Below, one piece after another: positions 44,923 to 53,571 of a DNA stretch of 64,000 bases. The position numbers were made by a program, and so were the translations under genes. The stretch lies in contig JAGPUW010000010.1 of the NCBI GenBank assembly GCA_018069465.1, positions 94,013-158,012 of the forward strand, written 5' to 3'. Every line of letters begins with the position of its first letter. The first letter of the stretch is position 1. This stretch comes from Gammaproteobacteria bacterium. Its GTDB lineage: Bacteria; Pseudomonadota; Gammaproteobacteria; Pseudomonadales; Porticoccaceae. A model generated the notes under the pieces. It saw only the letters and a list, made by a program, of their open reading frames with translations. It did not search any database and was not told where the DNA came from.

Positions 44923-46203
44923 ATGAACATACATCAGAATAAAGTGATTGAATCCGCCGTCAGTGCCGCCGTCCAAAAAGCCGTTGATGCGGTTCCGCTC
45001 GACGAGATTAATGTGTCCGACCCGGGCCTGTTTCAAAGCAATAGCATTTGGGCTTATTTCGAGCGCCTGCGCAACGAAGACCCGGTGCACTACTGTAAAG
45101 ACAGTGACTTTGGCCCCTTCTGGTCGATCACCAAATATAAAGACATTATGGAAGTTGAGATGAACCCCGAGGTGTTTTCATCGGCTACAGAAAATGGTGG
45201 TATTACAATAATCGATGACAACCTGGGGCTTGGCGTCGAAATGTTTATCGCCATGGACAACCCCAAACATGACGGCCAGCGCAAGGCGGTAAACCCCATG
45301 CTGTCAGCGGCAACCCTGGCGCGCCTTGAGGATACGATTCGCGAGCGCACACAAAAAGTGCTGAGTGAGCTACCCATCGGTAAAACCTTTAACTGGGTTC
45401 AAGAGGTGTCTATTGAGCTCACCACCCTAATGCTGGCGACGCTGTTTGATTTTCCATTAGAAGATAGAAAGCTGCTCACTCACTGGTCAGAAGTGGCCAC
45501 CGCCATGCCTGGTGCAGCGAATTATGTTTCTGACGAATATAAAATGCAGGAGCTCGGTAAATGTCTCGAATACTTTACCCGTTTGTGGGAGGAGCGCGCC
45601 AAGTTGCCGCCGGCCCCCGATTTTATTTCGATGATGGCCCACTCCGGTGCCACCAATAAGATGACGCCCAACCAGTTTCTCGGCAACCTTGTGCTACTCA
45701 TCGTCGGTGGCAATGACACTACGCGAAACAGTATGACCGGCAGTATTCTCGCCATGAGTCAAAACCCCGACCAGTACAAAAAGTTGTGTGCAAACCCCAA
45801 GTTGGTTGACTCGATGGTGCCCGAAGTTATTCGCTGGCAGACCCCGTTAGCCTCTATGCGGCGCACCGCAGTTGCTGATTATGAGCTGGGTGGCAAGCAG
45901 ATTAAAAAAGGCGACAAGGTCATCATGTGGTATGCCTCGGCCAATAGAGACGAGGAGGCTATCGAAACGCCAGAGGAATTTATTATCGACCGTCGACGCC
46001 CGCGTCAACATCTGGCCTTTGGTTTTGGCGTTCATCGCTGTCTGGGCAACCGCCTGGCGGAAATGCAGATACGGGTACTGTGGGAGGAAATTCTCAAGCG
46101 CTGGCCCGAGCCCTGCATTGATGTGGTTGGAGAGCCGAAACGTGTTTACTCCTGTATTTTGCGCGGCTATGAAGCCTTGCCCGTGCGCATTAATCCAAAA
46201 TAG
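44923..46203 (+). CDS. Cytochrome P450, CYP153 alkane hydroxylase type
   Basis: Soluble class I P450, 426 residues. The haem-binding loop is FGFGVHRCLGNRLAE with the ligand Cys373. The I-helix oxygen motif is VGGNDTTRNSM, and the ExxR motif is EVIRW. Long stretches match bacterial CYP153A: WSITKYKDIMEVE, MFIAMDNPKHDGQRKAVNP, NLVLLIVGGNDTTRNS and KGDKVIMWYASANRDEEAI. This family hydroxylates medium-chain n-alkanes at the terminal carbon, and some members act on cyclic alkanes or limonene. It starts at an ATG with AGGGGA nearby. The reductase and ferredoxin follow, giving a complete three-component system. Confidence 0.93.
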   Translation: MNIHQNKVIESAVSAAVQKAVDAVPLDEINVSDPGLFQSNSIWAYFERLRNEDPVHYCKDSDFGPFWSITKYKDIMEVEMNPEVFSSATENGGITIIDDNLGLGVEMFIAMDNPKHDGQRKAVNPMLSAATLARLEDTIRERTQKVLSELPIGKTFNWVQEVSIELTTLMLATLFDFPLEDRKLLTHWSEVATAMPGAANYVSDEYKMQELGKCLEYFTRLWEERAKLPPAPDFISMMAHSGATNKMTPNQFLGNLVLLIVGGNDTTRNSMTGSILAMSQNPDQYKKLCANPKLVDSMVPEVIRWQTPLASMRRTAVADYELGGKQIKKGDKVIMWYASANRDEEAIETPEEFIIDRRRPRQHLAFGFGVHRCLGNRLAEMQIRVLWEEILKRWPEPCIDVVGEPKRVYSCILRGYEALPVRINPK

Positions 46204-46215
46204 GAGTCTGTGATC

Positions 46216-47556
46216 ATGACGGAAACAGCAGTGATAGTCGGCGGTGGACAGGCCGGGGCGCAAGCGGCAGTTAGCCTGCGCCAGGGGGGGTTTACGGGGC
46301 GAGTCGTGCTGATTGGCGATGAACCCGTGCTGCCCTATCAGCGCCCGCCGCTGTCTAAAACCTATCTAGCCGGCGAGTTGGCGAAAGAACGTCTGTTTAT
46401 CAAGCCCGCTGCATTTTACGACAAGATAAATGTCGAGCGCATTTTGGGCAAGACAGTGAGCGCTATCGATTCACGCCAGCAGGTTATTTCTCTTAGCAGT
46501 GGTCAATGCCTGTCTTACCAGCACTTGATCCTCGCCACCGGGGGTCGCGTGCGACAGCTGGACTGTCCGGGAGCCGGGCACCCCAGGGTGCATTATTTGC
46601 GCACCCTGGCAGATGTTGAAGCGATGCAGAGTGAGTTCACTGCGGGCGCCCGTATGGTGGTGATCGGTGGTGGCTATGTGGGTCTTGAAACAGCAGCCGT
46701 AGCGGTTAAGCACGGTTTAAACGTGACCCTGCTGGTGGCAAGGCCGACGCCATTGGGCCGCGTGACTAGCCCCGAGGTGGGCAAGTTTTTCGAAGACGTG
46801 CATCGCCAGGCCGGCGTAACACTTTGCTGTAATACCGGTGTTAGTGCCATTGAAGATGATGCCGGTGACGGCCAGGTCGCCGCCGTCGTCACTGACAGTG
46901 GTTATCGGGTGCTGGCCGATGTGGTGGTGGTTGGCATCGGCCTGCTGCCCAATGTCGAGCTGGCAGAGTCGGCGGGCGTGGCTTGTGACGACGGCATTAC
47001 GGTCGATGAATATGGCCGCACTAGCGTTGGCAATATCTATGCAGCGGGCGATTGTGCCAATCATCCCAACCCCATTTACGGGCGCCGCCTGCGTCTGGAG
47101 TCGGTACAAAATGCGGTTGATCAGGGTAAAACTGTCGCCGCCACAATTTGCGGCAAAGACAAACCCTATGCCCAGGTGCCGTGGTTCTGGTCTGATCAAT
47201 ACGACCTAAAGCTGCAAACTGCCGGTATTAATAGCGGTTACGATCAGGCGCTTGTGCGTGGCGATATTGCGAGCCGTTCCTTTGCGGTGTTTTATTTGCG
47301 CGAGGGGCGGCTGTTGGCCGTCGACGCCATTAATCGCCCCGCTGAATTTGTTGCCGCACGCAATATTCTTAGTAAAGGACTCAGTGTCAGTGCTGAGCGC
47401 TTGCAGGATGAAAGTATTCCGGCCAAAGCGCTGGCCGATCAAACTGATCCCCTGGTTACAGAAAACACTGCTCCAGAGAGCGCTCAACTTAGCGCTCAGT
47501 CTGGTGTCCAGAAACGCTCTCAAAGTAACGCCATCAAGCATGATCGCGTCGCCTGA
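46216..47556 (+). CDS. Ferredoxin reductase of the CYP153 system
   Basis: FAD flavoprotein of the rubredoxin/ferredoxin reductase class, about 446 residues. FAD fold: AVIVGGGQAGAQAAVSLRQ. NAD fold: VVIGGGYVGLETAAVAVK. Second FAD motif: IYAAGDCANHPNP. The segment LPYQRPPLSKTYLAGE is typical of oxygenase-linked reductases. The ATG at 46216 sits nine bases after AGGAG and is preferred over a GTG at 46210. The last 35 residues are a low-complexity Ser/Gln/Ala tail. It transfers electrons from NAD(P)H to the ferredoxin encoded 45 bases downstream. Confidence 0.93.
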   Translation: MTETAVIVGGGQAGAQAAVSLRQGGFTGRVVLIGDEPVLPYQRPPLSKTYLAGELAKERLFIKPAAFYDKINVERILGKTVSAIDSRQQVISLSSGQCLSYQHLILATGGRVRQLDCPGAGHPRVHYLRTLADVEAMQSEFTAGARMVVIGGGYVGLETAAVAVKHGLNVTLLVARPTPLGRVTSPEVGKFFEDVHRQAGVTLCCNTGVSAIEDDAGDGQVAAVVTDSGYRVLADVVVVGIGLLPNVELAESAGVACDDGITVDEYGRTSVGNIYAAGDCANHPNPIYGRRLRLESVQNAVDQGKTVAATICGKDKPYAQVPWFWSDQYDLKLQTAGINSGYDQALVRGDIASRSFAVFYLREGRLLAVDAINRPAEFVAARNILSKGLSVSAERLQDESIPAKALADQTDPLVTENTAPESAQLSAQSGVQKRSQSNAIKHDRVA

Positions 47557-47601
47557 GCCGGCAAGCCTGAACACCTAAATACTCTAGTGAGGAAGTAAAC
47601 A

Positions 47602-47922
47602 ATGATTAAAGTAAACTATATAGAAAGTGATGGTACCCAGCGTGAAGTTGAGGTTGAAGAGGGTGTCAATCTGATGGATGCCGCCCTCGATAATCTGGTG
47701 CCCGGCATTGATGGCGACTGCGGTGGTGTTTGCGCCTGTGCGACCTGCCACGTGCATGTTGATGGGGCGTGGATTGACAAGCTTGCGCCAATGGACGCGA
47801 CCGAAGATGCGATGCTGGAATTAACCGATGAGCGCGATAAAAGCTCCCGTCTTTGCTGCCAGTTAAAAGCATCCCCGGAACTGGACGGCATTATTGTGCG
47901 CACGCCAGCCGGGCAGCATTGA
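47602..47922 (+). CDS. [2Fe-2S] ferredoxin of the CYP153 system
   Basis: Adrenodoxin-type ferredoxin, 106 residues. The cluster cysteines form C-x5-C-x2-C in DGDCGGVCACATCHVHV and the fourth is in RLCCQLKAS. An extra cysteine lies within the first loop. GAGGAAG precedes the ATG. It is last of the three-gene electron-transfer unit and delivers electrons to the P450. A hairpin follows. Confidence 0.94.
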   Translation: MIKVNYIESDGTQREVEVEEGVNLMDAALDNLVPGIDGDCGGVCACATCHVHVDGAWIDKLAPMDATEDAMLELTDERDKSSRLCCQLKASPELDGIIVRTPAGQH

Positions 47923-47949
47923 TATTTATGGCATGTCTACTAATCTAAT

Positions 47950-47989
47950 GTTGAGGTTCGCCATTATTGAAAAAATGGCAGGCCTCAAC
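47950..47989 (+). terminator. Hairpin at the end of the CYP153 operon
   Basis: GTTGAGG (47950-47956) pairs with CCTCAAC (47983-47989), with an inner GCCAT/ATGGC helix. No T-run follows, so termination is uncertain. Confidence 0.4.
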
Positions 47990-48017
47990 AGGGTGTGTAA
48001 AAACAGGGCGTGTAAAA
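47988..48017 (+). repeat. 15-bp tandem repeat
   Basis: ACAGGGTGTGTAAAA (47988-48002) is followed immediately by ACAGGGCGTGTAAAA (48003-48017), one mismatch. It lies in front of the DUF454 gene. Confidence 0.7.
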
Positions 48018-48048
48018 AGAATCTTGATTAATAGAAAGGGGTTTTATT

Positions 48049-48471
48049 ATGGCCACCACAAATAATGCTCGTGTCAAGACCTTAAGTAGGCAGCCAATGG
48101 CCAATAATGTTATGCGTTGGCTGCTGCTGGGTATCGGTAATATCTCCGTGGCACTCGGTGTTATCGGGATTCTTTTACCGTTATTGCCGACCACGCCTTT
48201 TTTACTGCTGGCCGCCGCATGCTATGTGCGCAGCTCAGAGACCTTTTATGGCTGGCTGGTCAGCCACCCGGTACTGAGCAAATATATTTTGGCGTATTTG
48301 AATGGCGAAGGCATTCCCCGCAAGGCCAAGTACTACACCTTATTCACCATGTGGCTAACCATGGCGGTGTCTGCTGCCATTGTCCCCCTGTGGCAAGTTC
48401 AGGTTTTATTACTGTGTATTGCCCTGCTGGTTTCGACCTATATCTGGCGACTCCCCGAACCTGAATTATAA
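48049..48471 (+). CDS. DUF454 (YbaN-like) inner membrane protein
   Basis: A 140-residue membrane protein. The family signature is GIGNISVALGVIGILLPLLPTTPF followed by ACYVRSSETFYGWL. Two or three further hydrophobic segments follow (LFTMWLTMAVSAAIVPLW, VLLLCIALLVSTYIW). Function of the family is not established. It lies 127 bases after the P450 ferredoxin and 50 bases before the di-haem peroxidase. An association with either is possible but not shown. Confidence 0.85.
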   Translation: MATTNNARVKTLSRQPMANNVMRWLLLGIGNISVALGVIGILLPLLPTTPFLLLAAACYVRSSETFYGWLVSHPVLSKYILAYLNGEGIPRKAKYYTLFTMWLTMAVSAAIVPLWQVQVLLLCIALLVSTYIWRLPEPEL

Positions 48472-48521
48472 ATCAGTCCTGCATTTGCACATTCGCAAAC
48501 AACTATTTATTGAGTTAAATA

Positions 48522-49892
48522 ATGATATTTAAAATGATATTTAGCGCTGCTCTGCTTTTGTCGGCGACAGTGCTTCAGGTACAAGCTCAGGCTCCGCAGC
48601 AGGCAATGAACCGCTTGCCAAGTGCGGTCGGCGATGCCGATTATTACGACCATGGTGCGCCCAGTGATGAAAAGGTCTCGCTGGGAGCCTTACTTTTTTG
48701 GGACAAAATTCTTTCGGGTAACAAAAATATTGCCTGCGCCTCCTGCCATCACTCATTAACGGATACCGGCGATGGCCTTTCGCTGCCGGTGGGTGAGGGG
48801 GGTAGAGGTTTGGGTATGGCGCGAGATACGGGTGTCGGTGCTGATGGCATTCACGAGCGTGTACCCCGCAATGCGCCGCCGCTGTGGAATTTGGGTGCGC
48901 GAAGCATGGCCTTTATGTTCCACGATGGAAGAATAAGCGCTGACGCTGCCCAGCCCTCGGGTTTTTTAAGCCCTGCGGGTGATGACTTACCCGTGGGTCT
49001 GGATAACCCCCTGGCTGTGCAGGCCATGTTTCCCGTTACCTCGGCCGCAGAAATGGCCGGACAGGCTGGAGAAAACAGCATTGCCAATGCGGTCGCTAAT
49101 GACAATTTGGCCGGCCCCGGCGGTGTCTGGACGCAGCTGGCCGAGCGCCTGCAAGGTATTCCGCAATATGTCGATTTATTTGTAAATGCTTTCGATGATG
49201 TCAGCGAAGCGGCGGATATTACCTACGTCCATGCCGCCAATGCCATCGCCGCTTATCAGGCGAGCGCTTTTCGGGCCGACAATAGCCCCTTTGACAAATT
49301 CTTGCGCGGAGACGGGCGAGCCATGTCACCGATGGCAAAGCGGGGTATGCGTTTGTTCTATGGTCAGGCCCAATGTTCGAGCTGCCACAGTGGCCAGTTT
49401 CAGACCGATATGGGCTTTCACGCCATCGCTATGCCCCAGATTGGCAACGGCAAAGGTAATGGTCTGAATGGGCGAGATGACTTTGGTCGCTTTAATGTGT
49501 CCGCTGATATGGCCGACAAGTATCGCTTCCGTACCCCGCCTTTACGCAATGTTGCCCTGACCGGCCCCTGGGGTCACGACGGCGCTTACAACACTCTCGG
49601 CGGCGTTGTTGAGCACCACCTCAATGCACAGGCGGCACTGGATAATTACGCTACTGAGCAAGCTATTTTGCCCCCGCGAGATGACCTTGATGCGTTGGAC
49701 TTCGAGATCTATAACGACGACGAAAGTCGCGCTGCTCTGGCTGCAGCCAGCGAAATAGAGCCGGTCCGCTTAAGTGAGCGCTCGCTCGAAGATCTGATGG
49801 CCTTTCTTTATGCACTCAGTGACAGGGATAGTGCCGATATTCGCTATACCACGCCAATATCGGTACCTAGTGGACTGCCTTTAGCCGATTGA
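48522..49892 (+). CDS. Di-haem cytochrome c peroxidase family protein
   Basis: Periplasmic c-type cytochrome, 456 residues, with a signal peptide (cleavage near VQAQA). Two CxxCH haem sites are present: CASCH about residue 73 and CSSCH about residue 288. The C-terminal region FRTPPLRNVALTGPWGHDG and GGVVEHHLN are hallmarks of bacterial cytochrome c peroxidase/MauG. The family reduces H2O2 or oxidises protein or small substrates. It is somewhat longer than classic peroxidases (about 320-350 residues). The gene's stop codon lies inside a long inverted repeat shared with its convergent neighbour. Confidence 0.9.
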   Translation: MIFKMIFSAALLLSATVLQVQAQAPQQAMNRLPSAVGDADYYDHGAPSDEKVSLGALLFWDKILSGNKNIACASCHHSLTDTGDGLSLPVGEGGRGLGMARDTGVGADGIHERVPRNAPPLWNLGARSMAFMFHDGRISADAAQPSGFLSPAGDDLPVGLDNPLAVQAMFPVTSAAEMAGQAGENSIANAVANDNLAGPGGVWTQLAERLQGIPQYVDLFVNAFDDVSEAADITYVHAANAIAAYQASAFRADNSPFDKFLRGDGRAMSPMAKRGMRLFYGQAQCSSCHSGQFQTDMGFHAIAMPQIGNGKGNGLNGRDDFGRFNVSADMADKYRFRTPPLRNVALTGPWGHDGAYNTLGGVVEHHLNAQAALDNYATEQAILPPRDDLDALDFEIYNDDESRAALAAASEIEPVRLSERSLEDLMAFLYALSDRDSADIRYTTPISVPSGLPLAD

Positions 49893-49941
49893 TGGGCCGA
49901 TTGATTATTGCTACAACTGGGTCATCAACCGGCTAAAGGCA
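49876..49941. terminator. Long inverted repeat between convergent genes
   Basis: TGCCTTTAGCCG-A-TTGATG (49876-49894) pairs with the complementary arm at 49923-49941, 18 of 19 positions, around a 28-base loop. It covers the peroxidase stop codon and ends 11 bases before the oxidoreductase stop. It is a likely bidirectional terminator or mRNA end hairpin; no T-run is evident. Confidence 0.6.
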
Positions 49942-49951
49942 AATGGGACGC

Positions 49952-51061
49952 TTAGCCAAGGCTTTCGGGGCTGACGTTGCCCTCTGTGGCTTCGACAAAG
50001 CCCTTCCAGCTGCCCATATATTCGAGGAAGGTTTCACCCAGGCCCTCGGCGCGCAAATGATCGGCTGAAACCGGGTTGCTTGCCGGCGTAAAGCTGCTGT
50101 CACTGGCGGTCTGGTTGGGGAAGTCGTGGTGCAAAATTGCCGCACGGCCCAGCAGAATGAAATCGACACCGCTATCCATACAGCGTTTGGCCTCCTCTGG
50201 GGTGCGGATTTTACCGGCGACACCGAGGCGCACATCACCCCGTTCGAGGGCGGTGAAATGCTCCATTAGCGTTCGACCTTTGTAGGCTTCTTCTGCCGGT
50301 TCGCTGAAAACATCCCACAAAGACATATCCAGATAATCAATTTGTGCCTCGTCTAACAGGCGCTGAGCCACTTCGATGGCTTCACCGAGTTTGATACCGA
50401 AGCGCTCGGGGGTTAAGCGCACGCCGACATTAAAGTCTTTTTTGCAGCGCTGGCGAATACCGGCGAGCACATCAAACAGCGGGCGGGCGCGGTTTTCCAG
50501 CGAGCCACCGTATTGGTCGTCACGGCGATTGGTGTCGCTGCTGAGAAACTGACAGAGGATGTAACCGTGGGCACCGTGAATTTCGACGCCGTCAAAACCG
50601 GCTTTCTCGGCGCGCTCAGCGCCAGCGATAAAGTCTTCGATTAGCTGCTCGACTTCGGCCGTCGACAGGGCGCGGGCACCAGACTCTTCATCGTCGGAGG
50701 GCGCAACGGGCTGGGTGCCGATCAACTCTTTGGGCGCACGGTGGCCGGCGTGGTGCAGCTGCACAATCGACAGGCTGTCGTTCTTGTTAATGCCAGCGGC
50801 CAGGCGTGTCAGTCCCTCAAGGTGATCGTCAGAGAAAATGCCCAACTGCCCGGGGAAACCCTGACCAACAGCCTGCACATGGGCGGCGCAGGTCATGGTT
50901 AAGCTAAAACCACCCTCGGCGCGCATGGTCAGCCATTTGTATTCGTCGTCCGACAGTTTGCCGTCGACATGGCTTTGTAAATTGGTCAACGGTGCCAGTG
51001 CAAAACGGTTTTTAATGGCGGGGCCGCGCAGGAAGGTCAAGGGTTCAAATAAAGACTGCAT
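49952..51061 (-). CDS. NADH:flavin oxidoreductase (Old Yellow Enzyme family)
   Basis: FMN-dependent oxidoreductase, about 369 residues, usually reducing enoates, enones or nitro-esters. The FMN/substrate motifs are RFALAPLTNLQSH, QLHHAGHRAPKEL and GFDGVEIHGAHGYILCQFLS with RDDQYGGSLENR. The frame is open for 23 codons before 51061, but MQSLFEPLTF at 51061 is the usual family beginning. It is transcribed towards the peroxidase gene. The substrate is unknown; catabolic use near an alkane-hydroxylase operon is inference. Confidence 0.88.
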   Translation of the reverse strand: MQSLFEPLTFLRGPAIKNRFALAPLTNLQSHVDGKLSDDEYKWLTMRAEGGFSLTMTCAAHVQAVGQGFPGQLGIFSDDHLEGLTRLAAGINKNDSLSIVQLHHAGHRAPKELIGTQPVAPSDDEESGARALSTAEVEQLIEDFIAGAERAEKAGFDGVEIHGAHGYILCQFLSSDTNRRDDQYGGSLENRARPLFDVLAGIRQRCKKDFNVGVRLTPERFGIKLGEAIEVAQRLLDEAQIDYLDMSLWDVFSEPAEEAYKGRTLMEHFTALERGDVRLGVAGKIRTPEEAKRCMDSGVDFILLGRAAILHHDFPNQTASDSSFTPASNPVSADHLRAEGLGETFLEYMGSWKGFVEATEGNVSPESLG

Positions 51062-51185
51062 GTGAATAGATCTCGGTAAATAGATGAATAGGGTGTGGCG
51101 ATGGTAATCCTTTGTTTGCCGAGGGGTCAATTGAGGCGCTCTTGATCCTGCGCTATGGGTATCGAGCCAGGCTTTGTTTCAGGGC

Positions 51186-51229
51186 TGCGACAATTCACCA
51201 CAGGCGAGTGTGACAATTGGTCGCATATG
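51186..51229. promoter_or_regulatory. Inverted half-sites upstream of the TonB receptor
   Basis: TGCGACAATT (51186-51195) and AATTGGTCGCATATG (51215-51229) form an imperfect inverted pair 60-100 bases before the receptor start. The same half-site type occurs upstream of the P450 operon (44601-44666). Confidence 0.4.
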
Positions 51230-51286
51230 GGCGCAGGCCCTGGCATTTAGAATTCCCGCTGAAAAAAATTAGAGGGAAAGTTCTTC

Positions 51287-53494
51287 ATGTCGATAATAAA
51301 AATGGCTCGTGGGGGCAGTGTTGCGAAGGCTGCCACAGCGGCAATATTAGCGGCTGCCTTGCCAGCATTGGCTGGGACAGAGGTCGAGCAAGGGATGGAA
51401 GCAAGGTTGTCAGCAGCTCTGCCAGCAACACCCCTATTAGAAACCATTGTCGTGACTGCCAGTGGTAGCGCCAATACCCTGGCCGATACGGCGGCGAGCA
51501 TTGGCGTGATTTCCGAGAGGGAGATCGAGGAGCTGAACCCTGCTCACCCTGCGGAGCTGATGAGCCGCATCCCCGGTGTCAATATCGTGCAAATTGGCTC
51601 CAGCGGCGAGGGGGTGATGGCGGCGATTCGCCAGCCCGTGTCGACCAGCCCAGTGTATTTGTATTTGGAAAATGGCGTGCCCACACGGGCGGCGGGTTTT
51701 TTCAATCACAACGCTTTATACGAGGTGAATGTGAGCGCCGCCAACGGTGTTGAGATTATTAAAGGCCCCGGCTCTGCCCTTTATGGCAGCGACGCTATTG
51801 GTGCCGTCATCAATGTTCTCAGTGGGCGTCCGCCAAAGGAAGACGCGTTAAGCGTTAATGTGGAAGGTGGTGAAGACGGCTCTCGGCGCGTGCAGCTGAA
51901 AGGGGCTAAGGTCACCGCGAATCACGGTTTCACCGGCAAGCTCGACGTTGTTGATAGCGACGGCTGGCGCGAACAGACGGCCAGCGAAAGAAGCGCTTTT
52001 ACCACGTCGTGGAATACGGATGTCAGTGCTAAGTGGTCGGTCAATACGGTTTTTACCGGCACCATTCTCGATTACGAGACGGGCGGCAGCGGCTTGCTCT
52101 ACGATGATTACAAAGATGATCCCGAGCAATTTGGCAATTTGATAGGTTATCGAGATGTGCGGGCTTTTCGTCTTTCGTCAGCCTTTGAGCGTGATTTTGA
52201 TAACAGCACCTTAAGCATTACGCCCTTTTTACGCAGTAATGAACTGGAGTACGTCGCCACCTGGACACTGAATACCGGGCGGGTAAGCCCACCTCCGCCC
52301 TGGTGCCCCAGCTGCCCGTCGTCCCTCGATTCGCAAGACGCTCATATTAATGAAAGCGGCCACGACTCACTGGGTGCTCTGCTGAAATGGGATTACAGCC
52401 TCAGCGATGACAGCTTTGTGGTGACAGGGCTGGATATCGACTATAGCGATGGCTATCAAAAACAAACCTATATTGAACGCACAGATACCGATCCGGGTGA
52501 CTACTGGCTGGCATATACGCCAGCGGGTTTGCTCTATGACTACGACGTGGATGTATTGTCACTGTCACCTTTCGTGCACTACGAAAACCAGCTGACTTCT
52601 GCCCTGCGCTTAAACGCCGGGCTGCGCTATGACTATTCGCGCTATGACTACGAAGACAATATGAGCGAGGCTCCGATAGACCCTCTGCATTTACGCCCGC
52701 AAGATCAGTCGGTAGATTTTAAGCACCTCAGCCCAAAGCTGGGGCTGAGCTATCAGTTTAGTGACGACATTAACGGCTATGCGTCTTATCGACACGCTTT
52801 CCGCGTACCTTCCAGTGGGCAGCTGTTTCGCTCCGGCAGCACGGCGCAGTCCACCGATCTCGACCCGGTAAAAGTGGATAGCTTTGATATCGGCCTGCGT
52901 GGCAACTTGTCTGAACGCATTACCTTTGACAGCAGTATTTATTACATGCTCAAAGAGGACGACATACTCAGTGTGCTCGATGCTGGCACTGGCGTGCGGC
53001 GCAATACCAATGCTGGTGAAACCGAGCACTACGGTATTGAGCTGGGGCTGGATATTATCCTCAGCGAGACGCTGGATCTCTATATCGCCTACACCCAGTC
53101 GGAACACAAATATAAGGACTGGGAAGACCGCAGTGGCGATTACTCCGGCAATGACATGCCCAATGCGCCGGAAAACTTCGCCAATGTGCGCCTGCGTTAT
53201 GGGCCTATGTGGTTAAACGGCGGCCGTGTAGAGCTAGAGTGGATACACCAGGGTGAGCACTGGATAGACGAGAAAAATGCGGATGATGGTCGCGCTACTG
53301 ACCGAGATACCTACGACGGTCACGACCTCGTTAACTTGCGAGCCAACTACCCGCTTAGCCCCAGGCTCGAAGTATCGTTTCGCGTCTTGAATCTTAGCGA
53401 TGAGCTTTACGCCGAAACCACTGGCAAGTGGGGGCCGACCTATACCCCCGGCCGCCCGCGAACAGCATTTGTCGGTGCCAAATACACCTTCTAA
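51287..53494 (+). CDS. TonB-dependent outer membrane receptor
   Basis: Outer membrane beta-barrel for active uptake, 735 residues. A signal peptide covers about residues 1-30 (cleaved near LPALA). The TonB box region is ETIVVTASGSANTL, and the plug domain follows with IPGVNIVQIGSSGEGVMAAI and IIKGPGSALYGSDAIGAVIN. The C-terminal strand ends in Phe (FVGAKYTF). A loop with WCPSCP near residue 345 may be disulfide or metal binding. The substrate could be a siderophore, haem or other nutrient. PepSY and ExbB/D-TonB genes downstream fit an iron role. Confidence 0.92.
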   Translation: MSIIKMARGGSVAKAATAAILAAALPALAGTEVEQGMEARLSAALPATPLLETIVVTASGSANTLADTAASIGVISEREIEELNPAHPAELMSRIPGVNIVQIGSSGEGVMAAIRQPVSTSPVYLYLENGVPTRAAGFFNHNALYEVNVSAANGVEIIKGPGSALYGSDAIGAVINVLSGRPPKEDALSVNVEGGEDGSRRVQLKGAKVTANHGFTGKLDVVDSDGWREQTASERSAFTTSWNTDVSAKWSVNTVFTGTILDYETGGSGLLYDDYKDDPEQFGNLIGYRDVRAFRLSSAFERDFDNSTLSITPFLRSNELEYVATWTLNTGRVSPPPPWCPSCPSSLDSQDAHINESGHDSLGALLKWDYSLSDDSFVVTGLDIDYSDGYQKQTYIERTDTDPGDYWLAYTPAGLLYDYDVDVLSLSPFVHYENQLTSALRLNAGLRYDYSRYDYEDNMSEAPIDPLHLRPQDQSVDFKHLSPKLGLSYQFSDDINGYASYRHAFRVPSSGQLFRSGSTAQSTDLDPVKVDSFDIGLRGNLSERITFDSSIYYMLKEDDILSVLDAGTGVRRNTNAGETEHYGIELGLDIILSETLDLYIAYTQSEHKYKDWEDRSGDYSGNDMPNAPENFANVRLRYGPMWLNGGRVELEWIHQGEHWIDEKNADDGRATDRDTYDGHDLVNLRANYPLSPRLEVSFRVLNLSDELYAETTGKWGPTYTPGRPRTAFVGAKYTF

Positions 53495-53571
53495 AAATTG
53501 CCCGCTGTTACAGGCGGGCTGAACGCCCGTGTTTTATTGACCCAATGGATCAATCGCGTGAAAGGATGACT

